DNA of 64,000 nt from Chitinophaga solisilvae (GTDB lineage: Bacteria; Bacteroidota; Bacteroidia; Chitinophagales; Chitinophagaceae): positions 558,001 to 622,000 of the forward strand of contig NZ_JAABOK010000003.1 of NCBI RefSeq assembly GCF_009928525.1. Direction: 5' to 3'. Shown piece by piece: positions 45,651 through 54,291 of this stretch; the stretch's first letter is position 1; every line of letters starts with the position of its first letter. A model generated the notes under the pieces. The model saw only the letters and a program-made list of their open reading frames with translations, ran no database searches and was not told where the DNA came from. The translations under genes and the position numbers were made by a program.

Positions 45651-46130
45651 ATGCATTTAGAGTTTAGCTATAATAAAGGGGATGTATTGCATGCATTACG
45701 CTATCATTTTATGCAGCGTGGCGAAATAAAGGTATTCCGTAATACCATTATCATTCTGTTGCTGGCCACCATTGCCGGCTACTCCTTCAACCTGGTAACT
45801 CCTGGCGCCCTCACCGGTATTTCTGCCATGGTGCTCGTATTGGGCTGGGTCTTCTGGTACCTGCTCCCCATTTCCATCTACAACAAAGCTGCCACCTTCA
45901 AAGATGATATACATCTCCGGTATTCCGACGAAGGACTGGTCATCTCTACCCGTACCAGCGATCATCAACGCGCTATCAGCTGGAAAAACTTCTCCCGGAT
46001 AGTAGAAACAAAAAAATTCTTCTTCCTCTACAGAGACAAAAAAACCTTCTTCCTCATCCCCATCAGCGCCTTCAAAACCGAAGAAGCCTACAGGGGATTC
46101 GCCGACATGGCCAAAGAGAAGATCATTTAA
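45651..46130 (+). CDS. YcxB-like membrane protein
   Basis: The 159-residue protein has two hydrophobic helices (about 29-47 and 52-76) and a C-terminal beta-strand domain with the YcxB pattern (IHLRYSDEGLVISTRTSDHQ; ISWKNFSRIVETKKFFFLYR; FLIPISAFKT). The family is widespread but functionally uncharacterised. It is predicted to sit in the inner membrane with the C-terminal part in the cytoplasm. It ends at hairpin element E. Confidence 0.75.
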   Translation: MHLEFSYNKGDVLHALRYHFMQRGEIKVFRNTIIILLLATIAGYSFNLVTPGALTGISAMVLVLGWVFWYLLPISIYNKAATFKDDIHLRYSDEGLVISTRTSDHQRAISWKNFSRIVETKKFFFLYRDKKTFFLIPISAFKTEEAYRGFADMAKEKII

Positions 46131-46325
46131 TTATTTGATTATTTGGTTATTTGAGATTTGGTTATTTGATTGACGGATTTTGAAATTTTTTGATTTAGGA
46201 ATTTATAAATGCAGCGAAGATTTAAGCAAATAATTACGTTCAGATCTTCGCTGTATTTATAAATTCCGAAATCAAAAAATTTCAAAATCCGTCAATCAAA
46301 TAACCAAATCTCAAATAATCAAATG
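46131..46325. repeat. intergenic hairpin element E (type III outer and type II inner arms)
   Basis: Outer arms are TTATTTGA/TTATTTGG eight-base iterons like element B; inner arms are TTTTGAAATTTTTTGATTTA like element A, ending in AAATGCAGCGAAGAT. The right outer arm lacks one iteron relative to the left. It fills the gap between the YcxB-like gene and the convergent DUF2490 gene and shows that arm types can be nested. Confidence 0.9.
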
Positions 46326-46327
46326 AA

Positions 46328-47041
46328 TCAGTTGAGGGTGTGGAATACGCTGAAGTGGAGAATGTGATTCATGGAGCGGGCTCCGGATGTGGTTTGGATG
46401 AACTGGTTCATGTAGCCGATATCCGCTTTTATGCGGGGGCTGAACTGGTAGCCAAAGGCGGCCAGGAAACGGTTCTGATCAAAAAACAGGTTGCTGATAT
46501 CATTACCCCAGAGATTCAGGAAGATTTCGTCCTGCAGCGCTACATAATATCTGGTAGGCTTGTGCTGCTGCCGGATAGCCAGCTGGGTGCGGTTGAAATA
46601 ACGCAGGCGGTTACCGTATTTCCAGTCGCCGATAGCATGGTGAACCTCCGGAACGGCAGGTTGTGCCACCCAGCGCTGCTCCAGCCGGAAACGATGCGTC
46701 ATATCAATTTTAGGCGCTTTGTAAATATATTGTTCAAAAATACGCTGCTCCGGCAACCAGGTATCGCTGACGCCACTGTAGGTAGGTACATAGGCGTAGC
46801 CCAGCAGCACGTGATGCTGCCTGCTGATGGAATATTGCAACCCTGCCCGCATCAGCAGCTGCCCCTTGTTGCTGATACCATCCCGGATACGACCCTGTAT
46901 GTCAAATGGAACGGACCATTTACTATTGATCTTCACCGTGCCGAAATACGTATACCAATGCTGATACGCGTGCGTTGTACGCTGTGCGGAAGCATAGCGC
47001 GAAAGAGCCAGTATGGCCAGTAATAACAGTACTTTCCTCAT
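46328..47041 (-). CDS. DUF2490 outer-membrane beta-barrel-like protein
   Basis: The 237-residue protein has a signal peptide ending near RYASA (about 1-19) and then a run of amphipathic beta strands with regular aromatic girdles (HAYQHWYTYFGTVKINSKWS; FRLEQRWVAQPAVPEVHHAI; FGYQFSPRIKADIGYMNQFI), ending with FHTLN. This is the DUF2490 family, predicted small outer-membrane barrels of unknown function. The promoter region holds the half element F. Confidence 0.8.
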   Translation of the reverse strand: MRKVLLLLAILALSRYASAQRTTHAYQHWYTYFGTVKINSKWSVPFDIQGRIRDGISNKGQLLMRAGLQYSISRQHHVLLGYAYVPTYSGVSDTWLPEQRIFEQYIYKAPKIDMTHRFRLEQRWVAQPAVPEVHHAIGDWKYGNRLRYFNRTQLAIRQQHKPTRYYVALQDEIFLNLWGNDISNLFFDQNRFLAAFGYQFSPRIKADIGYMNQFIQTTSGARSMNHILHFSVFHTLN

Positions 47042-47071
47042 AAATCGCTAAATATAGGTAGGGATAAAGAT

Positions 47072-47117
47072 AATTACGAATTACGAATTATGAATTACGA
47101 ATGGGGAGCGGAGATTT
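47072..47117. repeat. half hairpin element F (type I arm only)
   Basis: One type I arm (AATTACG iterons with one ATTATGA variant) ends in GGGGAGCGGAGATTT, but no matching right arm follows. Downstream are two copies of the ten-base unit TTTTGGGATC plus a partial third at about 47166-47193. It looks like a decayed or solo copy. Confidence 0.75.
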
Positions 47118-47220
47118 TGGGGCAGATTTTTGGGGAGGAGATGTGAGAGGGATATTCAGGAAGGATTTTTTGGGATCTTTTGGGATCTTTTGGGTGGTAT
47201 GGGAGGTGGGTAGGAATGGG

Positions 47221-47253
47221 AAACCCCACCGGATAGATATCTGGCGGGGTTTT
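47221..47253. terminator. terminator between the DUF2490 promoter region and the SusD gene
   Basis: AAACCCCACCGG pairs, with one mismatch, with CTGGCGGGGTTT around AT-rich bases. It lies about 40 bases past the SusD stop. Confidence 0.65.
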
Positions 47254-47292
47254 GTTGTTTGTGTTTTAGTTGAGGAGAGTTATGATCAGTTG

Positions 47293-48786
47293 TTATTTGT
47301 TGTACCAGAGTTTGGTGCCTTTGGTGTCTCCTCCGATAGCGGAAACGGCCTTGTCGTAGGCGGCTTTATTCTGCGTTTGTTCGGAGATGAGGTAAGTAAG
47401 GCGGAAAGGCACCATGGGGGCGCTGGGGTCCATAGTACCGGATACGGGCGCTATGAACAACGGCTGTCCGCCAGGTTTGCTGAACTGCAGGCGGGTTCTT
47501 TCGAACCAGCCCTGGAAACCTTGCGGGTAAAGGGCCAGCCATTTCTGGGTGCCGATTACATTTTTCCAGTCGGCCTGATTGTAGGGCACTTTGCTGATGT
47601 AGCTGCTGATGCTGGCATCGGAAATGCTTCTGTCATCTGTGAGCTTCTTCCAGAAGTTGAAGGAAGCGGTGATACCGTTGCCGTAATGTGTGGCTGCATC
47701 TCCGCCTACGCTCATGCCGCGGGCAGCAGCTTCTGCCAGGATAAATTCCACTTCTGAATAGGTCATCAGAATACCGGGCATGGTAGCGCTGTATATCTGT
47801 TTGCCGGGAATGGAAAAGTTACCGGGTTTGGGTCTGGCGGCATCTGCGCTGGCCCAGCCGTAAGGCATTCCCTTATAGTCCTTGTTATCATCAGAAACGC
47901 GCGCGAATATCGGCAGGCGCTGATCGTTCAGGCCCTGCATATAATCTACCAGGGTGCCGCTCACAAAGAAATCGACGATGGGGCGTTCTGATTCATTGAA
48001 TGGAAATTTATTGGGTGCTGCATTTACATATTTAAACAGGGCATCATCATCGTTAGATGTGAATGCTTTGGCGTAATGGGCTTCAATGATCTCTCTGGCT
48101 TTGGGAAGGTTAGCGCCGGACATCCTGATGGCCATGCGCAGCATCAGCGAGTGGGCTAATTTCCCCCAGGCTTTAGGTGCGCCGTTATAGATCACATCGC
48201 CGGTGGCTATGTCAGATTTAGCCGGATCGTCCAGGATGGCTGCCTGCGCCTGTAAGGTATCCAGCAGGGCACTGTATACAGCCTGGGCATCATCATAGGC
48301 CGGGATAATATTACCGGAACCGAGCTGGAAGGTCTGTTTGTATGGTAAGTTACCATAGGCGTCTGCGAGCACCTGGTAGATCCAGCAGGCAGTCACCTTC
48401 GCGATAGCGCTCTGGGCGGCTATTTTCGGGTCGCTGGTTTTATCCTTGTTCAGCTGCACAATTTCATTCAGGTTATGTAAGGAAATCCTGTACATATTAT
48501 TCCATAAGGTAGCATTGTTGCCTTCGTCCAGCTTATAGCGGCTGTCGTCTGTACGGGAGTTACCTGACCAGTACTGGGCGTAATGCATGGAAATATAGCC
48601 ATTCTGCAGGCCGCTGTATAATATATCCATCGCGTTTTTCTGCGCGCCTGCGAGCAGGTATTGCGGATCGGCGGTGGTAGGTTTGGTCGGGTCGTGATTG
48701 ATATCGCTCAGCTTCTTGCAGCTGCTGAAAACAACGGCTGTCAATAAAAAGAAGGCGATGCTATATTTAAAAATCTTGTGTGTCAT
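47293..48786 (-). CDS. SusD/RagB-like surface lipoprotein
   Basis: The 497-residue protein has a lipoprotein signal (MTHKIFKYSIAFFLLT...SSC, lipid Cys23). A SusD-like helical body with TPR-type pairs follows (ISLHNLNEIVQLNKDKTSDP; KAWGKLAHSLMLRMAIRMSG; EVEFILAEAAARGMSVGG). SusD lids bind the substrate on the cell surface and close on the SusC barrel. I prefer the ATG at 48786; an earlier in-frame start would overlap the SusC gene. It follows SusC by 13 bases. The substrate is not evident. Confidence 0.9.
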   Translation of the reverse strand: MTHKIFKYSIAFFLLTAVVFSSCKKLSDINHDPTKPTTADPQYLLAGAQKNAMDILYSGLQNGYISMHYAQYWSGNSRTDDSRYKLDEGNNATLWNNMYRISLHNLNEIVQLNKDKTSDPKIAAQSAIAKVTACWIYQVLADAYGNLPYKQTFQLGSGNIIPAYDDAQAVYSALLDTLQAQAAILDDPAKSDIATGDVIYNGAPKAWGKLAHSLMLRMAIRMSGANLPKAREIIEAHYAKAFTSNDDDALFKYVNAAPNKFPFNESERPIVDFFVSGTLVDYMQGLNDQRLPIFARVSDDNKDYKGMPYGWASADAARPKPGNFSIPGKQIYSATMPGILMTYSEVEFILAEAAARGMSVGGDAATHYGNGITASFNFWKKLTDDRSISDASISSYISKVPYNQADWKNVIGTQKWLALYPQGFQGWFERTRLQFSKPGGQPLFIAPVSGTMDPSAPMVPFRLTYLISEQTQNKAAYDKAVSAIGGDTKGTKLWYNK

Positions 48787-48799
48787 CTTCCGGAAAAAT

Positions 48800-51700
48800 T
48801 TAGAATGATACATTCAGGTTTAAGCCATAAGAGCGCAGCGATGGCAAAGCGCCTCCTTCAATACCCTGGATATTGGAGGAAGAGTTGATGATGTTGGACG
48901 GATCCACATTGGGCGCATTGGATTTAATCAGCCACAGGTTACGTCCATAGAGGGAAAGGCGGGCATTTTGCGCACCGATCTTTTCTGACCAGGATGCAGG
49001 CAGATTGAATCCGATTTTTGCTTCTCTCAGATAAATATAGCTGGCGTCGTACAGGTTGGCTTTACTGATGACGTTACCGCCGTTGGCGCTGAAGTGATCC
49101 TGTGCTGTAATACGAACTGTGTTGGGCTTGCCGTCGGCTGTTACGCCGGGAACGATGATACCATTGTCACGGATACCGTTTTCCACTGTGCTTTGCAGCA
49201 GCCCGGACTTCTCACCATACAGGTTAGTATAGGAGAAGAAATTACCTCCGTGCTGGAAGTCAACCAGTGCTGACAGGTAGAAGCCTTTATAGGTGAAGGT
49301 GTTGGTAACACCGCCTACGTAGTCCGGATAGGCGTTACCGATAGGTACCGGTGTGCTGGTAGGAATGTAATGGCCTTTGCTGTCCACCAGTTTTTCTCCG
49401 TTGAGGTAGGTGTAATCCGTACCCAGGATAGTTCCCAGGGGCTGGCCTACCTGTGCTACTACAGATACTTTCTGTGTACGGCGGTCGGTACCGATGTACA
49501 ATACCGGCAGAGAGGTGTTGTATTGTGCAATATCCAGGTTGAGGAGTTTGTTGCGGTTGCGGGCCAGGTTGGCGTTGATATCCCAGCGGAAGCCGTTTTT
49601 CAGGCGGATGGGATTCAGATTCAGGCCTATTTCGATACCTCTGTTCTGCACGCTGCCGCCGTTCACAAATGCGCTGGTGAAGCCGGTAGCTGCCGGTAAT
49701 GCCAGGTTGATGATCTGGTTCCGGGTAGTGCGGTTATAGAAGGTAAAGTCAACGCCTATACGATTATCCAGGAATTTCAGCTCCACTCCTGTTTCTACTT
49801 CCGTAGTACGTTCCGGTTTCAGGTCACGGTTATATTTGGTGGCGGTGAACTGTGTTACCGGGTAGGAGCTGAATGGCGGAATCAGTTCGTAGGTATCGTA
49901 GATGCGGTAAGGATCGGCATCGTTACCTACGGCGGCGAGGCTTCCTCTTAACTTACCGAATGACAGCCATTTCCAGTCTTTCAGCAGATCGGAGAACACG
50001 AAGGAAAGGGAGGCAGACGGATAGAAGTACTGGTTGTTACCTTTGACCAGTGTGGAGCTCCAGTCGCTGCGGCCGGTCAGATCCAGGAAGAGCAGGTTTT
50101 TATAACCGAGGTTGGCGGTAGCGAAAACGGAGTTGATCTGTTTTTCGTAGAACTCATCAATAGCCTGTGCCGGTTGAATGGAGTTAGCCAGGTTATAAAC
50201 ATCTTTCATGGTGAGGCCGCCTACGGTGCTGCCGCCGGTGGTAGTCCACTGACGGTGCATGAGGTTACCACCCACGGAAGCGTTGAGCTGGAATTCCTTT
50301 CCGAAATCTTTTTTAATATCCGCAGTGATCTGGTAGTTCATTTCGCGGGAGGTGCGTATACGTTTGATGTATCCGCCTACTACGTAGTCTTTGGCAGTTC
50401 TTTCCTCTTCGAGGGTATTATAGTCATCCATGAAAACGCGGCCGGTGAAGGAGAGCCATTTATTGGCTTCCACGTCAACGCCGGCGAAGCCGAAGATACG
50501 GTTACGGCTATCCGTTTCGTAGTCCATATAGCGGTTCCAGTACGGGCCGTTGCTGGAAACGATTGCCGGGTTATCCCAGGATTTGCGGTTCCAGGTAATC
50601 TGGGAGCCGTCGTCGTATTTGTAGCGTTTTTCCATGTCGATGTCCAGCTGACGCTGGCCGTACATGGTAAACTGCAATGTAGGGTTCGGGCCTGTGAAGC
50701 CTGTACCGGGGCGGGCTTTCGCTTTGAGGGCGCTGTAATTCAGGGAGGCCACTGCGCGAACGCCTTTGGTTACTTCGTAGTTACCGTTGAAGGATAGGTT
50801 ATTACGGTTCAGCGAGGCATTTGGCAGTACGAAGGACTGGTTCATATTGCCGTATGACAAACGGAAGCCGCCTTTGTCGTTGCTGCCGGCCATGGATATA
50901 TTGTTGGTGAGGGTGAAGCCGGTTCTGTAGAAGTTCTTCACGTTGTTGGGCTGGGCTACCCAGGGGGTAGTCTGGCCAAAGTACTGGTTATTTTTATTTT
51001 TATCCCATGACCAGTACGGGCGGATCAGGCGGCCATCCAGGCGGGGACCCCAGGAGGCGTCCTCGTAGTATTGCGGCATGAGATCGTAACCGCCTTTGGC
51101 GGGGTCGTTGTAGGCAGGTGAGTTTTTAAAGCCTTCCGGATTTTTGTTGTACCAGAGGGTATCAAAGCGGGGGCTGGCGCCGCCGCCGTATTCGTTCTGG
51201 TAGGTAGGCAGCTTGTATACCTGATCTATCTGGGCGTTGAGGCTGTAGGTAACGCCGATGCCTTTTTCAGCATCCTGGCGTTTTTTGGTGGTAATGAGCA
51301 TCACGCCGTTAGCGCCGCGGCTGCCGTAGAGGGCGGTGGCAGCAGCGCCTTTCAGTACGGAGATGTTTTCAATATCTTCCGGGTTGATGTCCTGCAGCGG
51401 GCTGCCGTAGTCGTAACCACCGCCGCCGTTGAGCTGACCGCCCTGGTTGGTATTGTTGTTCATCATGGGCACTCCGTCTATCACGAAGAAGGCGTTGTTA
51501 TCGCCCAGGATGGATTTGACCCCACGGATGGTTACCTTGGTGGAACCACCCATGGAGCCTGTGTTGGTATTGATTTGTACGCCGGGAACTTTACCGGATA
51601 ATGAGTTGACGAAGTTGACTTCCTTGGCTTCCTGCACGGCGCTGCCGCTTACCTGCTGCATGGCGTATCCGACAGAGCGGGGATTCTTTTTGATACCCAG

Positions 51701-52315
51701 TGCGGTAACCACCACTTCGCCCAGTACTTTTTTGTTACTGTTCAGGGGGGTGAGGGTGATGGTAACCGGTTCGCGTTTTTCGATGGCGATGGTCTGGTCG
51801 CCGAAAGTGGGCGAAGAGATGGTGATGGTATCTTTCAGGCCCGCCTTGATGGTGAATTTTCCATCGGGGGAGCTTTGTGCATTGAGTCCGGCGGTTTTGT
51901 TCTTGATGATGGCGCCCGGGATGGGGGTACCTTTTTCATCTTTTACCAAACCGTTGAGGGAGAATTTACCGATTTCCTTTTTCACGGTAGCATCATCCGG
52001 CGGCAGAATGAGGGCGGTGTCCTGCTTTGGTTTAGCGGTATCCTTAGCGGGAGGCACGGTATCTTTCACAGGTCTGGAGGAATCGCTCACAGGTCTGGCG
52101 CTGGTGTCTTTCGCGGGTTTAGCGGTGGTATCCTGCTTAGGCTGTTGTTTAACGGACGAGTCGGCAGCAGCGGGTTTAATCACTACCGGGACAGTGGTAT
52201 CCGCGGGCTGTTGCTTAGCGGTGAGATACCCCTCGGGAATTGTGTATGCGCTGCTGGAGGTATAGCAGAAAAGGGCATAGCACAGCCCCGACCAGGCTAG
52301 TACTTGGCTTCTCAT
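48800..52315 (-). CDS. SusC/RagA-family TonB-linked outer-membrane transporter
   Basis: The 1171-residue barrel has a signal peptide (about 1-24) and an unusual Pro/Lys/Asp/Thr-rich linker (residues about 50-105, KPAKDTSARPVSDSSRPVKD). Next come a carboxypeptidase-regulatory-like domain (about 117-205), a plug with VVVTALGIKKNPRSVGYAMQ and KGAAATALYGSRGANGVMLI, and a 22-strand-type barrel ending in LNLNVSF. The DTT/KPAKDT linker is longer than usual for this family. The ATG at 52315 gives the signal peptide; the ORF extends 31 codons further upstream without one. It pairs with the SusD gene. Substrate unknown. Confidence 0.9.
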   Translation of the reverse strand: MRSQVLAWSGLCYALFCYTSSSAYTIPEGYLTAKQQPADTTVPVVIKPAAADSSVKQQPKQDTTAKPAKDTSARPVSDSSRPVKDTVPPAKDTAKPKQDTALILPPDDATVKKEIGKFSLNGLVKDEKGTPIPGAIIKNKTAGLNAQSSPDGKFTIKAGLKDTITISSPTFGDQTIAIEKREPVTITLTPLNSNKKVLGEVVVTALGIKKNPRSVGYAMQQVSGSAVQEAKEVNFVNSLSGKVPGVQINTNTGSMGGSTKVTIRGVKSILGDNNAFFVIDGVPMMNNNTNQGGQLNGGGGYDYGSPLQDINPEDIENISVLKGAAATALYGSRGANGVMLITTKKRQDAEKGIGVTYSLNAQIDQVYKLPTYQNEYGGGASPRFDTLWYNKNPEGFKNSPAYNDPAKGGYDLMPQYYEDASWGPRLDGRLIRPYWSWDKNKNNQYFGQTTPWVAQPNNVKNFYRTGFTLTNNISMAGSNDKGGFRLSYGNMNQSFVLPNASLNRNNLSFNGNYEVTKGVRAVASLNYSALKAKARPGTGFTGPNPTLQFTMYGQRQLDIDMEKRYKYDDGSQITWNRKSWDNPAIVSSNGPYWNRYMDYETDSRNRIFGFAGVDVEANKWLSFTGRVFMDDYNTLEEERTAKDYVVGGYIKRIRTSREMNYQITADIKKDFGKEFQLNASVGGNLMHRQWTTTGGSTVGGLTMKDVYNLANSIQPAQAIDEFYEKQINSVFATANLGYKNLLFLDLTGRSDWSSTLVKGNNQYFYPSASLSFVFSDLLKDWKWLSFGKLRGSLAAVGNDADPYRIYDTYELIPPFSSYPVTQFTATKYNRDLKPERTTEVETGVELKFLDNRIGVDFTFYNRTTRNQIINLALPAATGFTSAFVNGGSVQNRGIEIGLNLNPIRLKNGFRWDINANLARNRNKLLNLDIAQYNTSLPVLYIGTDRRTQKVSVVAQVGQPLGTILGTDYTYLNGEKLVDSKGHYIPTSTPVPIGNAYPDYVGGVTNTFTYKGFYLSALVDFQHGGNFFSYTNLYGEKSGLLQSTVENGIRDNGIIVPGVTADGKPNTVRITAQDHFSANGGNVISKANLYDASYIYLREAKIGFNLPASWSEKIGAQNARLSLYGRNLWLIKSNAPNVDPSNIINSSSNIQGIEGGALPSLRSYGLNLNVSF

Positions 52316-52440
52316 CGTATATTCTTTGATTTGGTTACAAATTTTTGCGACAGTATTGTCTGGCTGTCTATTGTTACATTGGTATTGCATATCAATATAA
52401 CAATACAATCGAAATGCTTTTTACAATGTAGTGATAGCAA

Positions 52441-52565
52441 GAAATTACGGATTATGAATGATGAATGACGAATGAAACGCGGAGAACTGTGCGGATAAAG
52501 CGTTTGAAACATACGTGCCGGTCTGCGCATCACATTCGTAATTCGTAATTTAAAATTCGTAATTC
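52441..52565. repeat. degenerate hairpin element G (type I arms)
   Basis: Arms of about 33 bases (left ATTACGGATTATGAATG..., right CATTCGTAATTCGTAATTT...) are mutual inverted repeats with several mismatches. The centre holds CGCGGAGAACTGTGCGGATA, similar to the core of element D. It sits between the SusC and GNAT genes, both on the minus strand. Confidence 0.75.
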
Positions 52566-52568
52566 CCT

Positions 52569-53015
52569 TCAAATCAGTGTTTTCTTCATTTCAAAATGGG
52601 CTATCCCTACTTCGGTAAATTCTTCTCCGTGTATTTCATAGCCCAGCTTACGATAGAAGCCGGTAGCTTCTTTGCGGGCATGCATGATAAGTTCGTTGAA
52701 ATGATTGCTGACAGCGTATTGTTCAGCAAATGCGATGATATCGCGGCCGATGCCTTTACCCTGCAGGGCGGGAGAAACGGCCATCTGGCGGAGTTGTACG
52801 GTTGTATCGCTGACAGGTGTCAGGATGCAGCAGCCGGCGATAGTGGTATTGCCGGTTGCGGTATCGAAGCCACCGATGAGGATGTCGTTCATTTCCTGCC
52901 GGAGGTATTCGTCTGAGAAGGTGAGTCCCAGCGGTTTCCGGAGTACTTCATCGCGCAGGGCTACCATATCGTGATAGTCGCAACTACCGTATTCGATTAT
53001 ACGAAAATCAAGCAT
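52569..53015 (-). CDS. GNAT-family N-acetyltransferase
   Basis: The 148-residue protein has the GNAT fold. The acetyl-CoA-binding motif A is LRQMAVSPALQGKGIGRDII (Q-x-x-G-x-G/A), then EQYAVSNHFNELIMHARKEA and FYRKLGYEIHGEEFTEVGIA near the C-terminus. It transfers an acetyl group to a small molecule or amine. The acceptor is unknown. It is upstream of the SusC gene on the same strand, separated by hairpin element G. Confidence 0.85.
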   Translation of the reverse strand: MLDFRIIEYGSCDYHDMVALRDEVLRKPLGLTFSDEYLRQEMNDILIGGFDTATGNTTIAGCCILTPVSDTTVQLRQMAVSPALQGKGIGRDIIAFAEQYAVSNHFNELIMHARKEATGFYRKLGYEIHGEEFTEVGIAHFEMKKTLI

Positions 53016-53082
53016 GTCATTATTTTCAATGGTGAAAAGCTAAGGTACGAATGTAGTCATTAAAGCCGCTGCGGGCGGTGTT

Positions 53083-53208
53083 TCAATAAAGGTTCGCATC
53101 AGGTTCTCCGGTAAGGCGTGATAACAAATAGCCTGCCAATGCAGCATGGGCAATGATACGCGGATTGCCTGAAATGCAGTATGGGCACAGTATGGCGCGT
53201 TTTGCCAT
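53083..53208 (-). CDS. 41-codon ORF after the PRPP-synthetase-like gene, doubtful
   Basis: The ORF starts 13 bases past the stop of the PRPP-synthetase-like gene and begins MAKRAILCPYCISGNPRIIA, with one CPYC pair. A second frame over the same bases also looks protein-like (LHWQAICYHALPENLMRTF). The region may therefore be a decayed gene or simple overlap noise. No known family is recognised. Confidence 0.25.
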   Translation of the reverse strand: MAKRAILCPYCISGNPRIIAHAALAGYLLSRLTGEPDANLY

Positions 53209-53221
53209 CTTCCCGGATTAC

Positions 53222-54151
53222 CTAGTTTTTAGTATTTAAAGCGTTCACGATAAGTTGGGCAACGGATTTCACCTGTAGCATTTCGTCCTCTATGAGGAGG
53301 GCATTGGGGTGGGTATCCGTACAGATAACACGGCTGATAAGGCCGCTGTTCTTGATTCTGTTAAAGCCGTTGCCTGCGAAAATGCCATGGGTGGTAATTA
53401 CACAGATGTGGCGTGCACCTGCATCGCGGTAGGCTTCTGCTGCATGGATGAGAGAGCCGCCGGTGCGGATCATATCGTCATAGATGATAACGGTTTTATC
53501 TTTCACATCGGCGCTGATAGCGGTGATGGCGGTTTCTTCTCCGGAGAGGCGGCGTTTGAAAACGAAAGCGGCGGGTACATGGAGGTCATTGGCCAGCGAT
53601 TCCACCCATTTTGCGCGGCCGGCATCGGTGCTGGCCAGCACAAAAGGCTCGCCGCCGGCCAGTTCCAGGGCGGCTTCCTTTACAAAATCCTTTGCATAGA
53701 GGTGCATGGGGCGGATATCATTTTCGAAATACCAGGTAATGCCATCTACATGCAGGTCGATCATCACAATGCGGTTGCCGCGCGACGTGTTGGGGAGCGA
53801 AGAGAACAATACCGCGCGGGTTTTGGCTTTCACAATTTCCCCGTATTTCACGGCCCGCTCCATGGTGGAGTAGCCGAAATAAGGTATGACAATGGTGAGC
53901 GAGTGGGCGCCCAGCTGAATACAGCCGCTGGCGAGGTCATACAGCTCCAGGGTTTCCTTATCATCGATGGTGCCCCCTACGAGAATCACTTCTTTGTTGC
54001 TGACATCGCTGACGATGCGGTGGTAGTGTTCACCGTCCGGAAAGTCGCGTATTTCCAGCTGACCGTTTTCCCATTGTGCTGCAGGAACAGCCAGTATTCT
54101 ATCTTTCAGGTATTGATAATGCTGTGTGGCAAAAATGATTTTCTGTGGCAT
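53222..54151 (-). CDS. divergent ribose-phosphate pyrophosphokinase-like protein
   Basis: The 309-residue protein has the two-domain phosphoribosyltransferase fold of PRPP synthetase: RDFPDGEHYHRI, IPYFGYSTMERAVKYGE (usually IPYYGYARQDRK), IDLHVDGITWYF, VFKRRLSGEE (the KRR catalytic loop) and the PRPP loop VIIYDDMIRTGGSLI (224-233), where the usual DD-x-x-D has Arg229. The KRR loop and DLH motif are kept, so it is probably an active but divergent phosphoribosyl-type enzyme. It is unlikely to be the housekeeping copy. It could act on another nucleoside or NAD-related substrate, but no partner gene is adjacent. Confidence 0.8.
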   Translation of the reverse strand: MPQKIIFATQHYQYLKDRILAVPAAQWENGQLEIRDFPDGEHYHRIVSDVSNKEVILVGGTIDDKETLELYDLASGCIQLGAHSLTIVIPYFGYSTMERAVKYGEIVKAKTRAVLFSSLPNTSRGNRIVMIDLHVDGITWYFENDIRPMHLYAKDFVKEAALELAGGEPFVLASTDAGRAKWVESLANDLHVPAAFVFKRRLSGEETAITAISADVKDKTVIIYDDMIRTGGSLIHAAEAYRDAGARHICVITTHGIFAGNGFNRIKNSGLISRVICTDTHPNALLIEDEMLQVKSVAQLIVNALNTKN

Positions 54152-54266
54152 GATAATAGTGAATTGAAGTAAAAATAAGCTATTTATAAGGCTGATTATT
54201 AATAATTTTGTATTTGAGCAAGTCCGTTTCCTCCCTATTTTAACGTTTCATTTGCGGGGGGAACAT

Positions 54267-54274
54267 TAAATTTG
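54267..54274 (+). promoter_or_regulatory. candidate -7 element of the carboxypeptidase-regulatory gene
   Basis: TAAATTTG fits TAnnTTTG, 17 bases before the ATG. Confidence 0.45.
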
Positions 54275-54291
54275 AAAGATTACCAGCATTC

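Noticed and set aside
48787-48813. An earlier start for the SusD gene
   Set aside because: It would overlap the SusC gene and push the lipoprotein signal peptide inwards.
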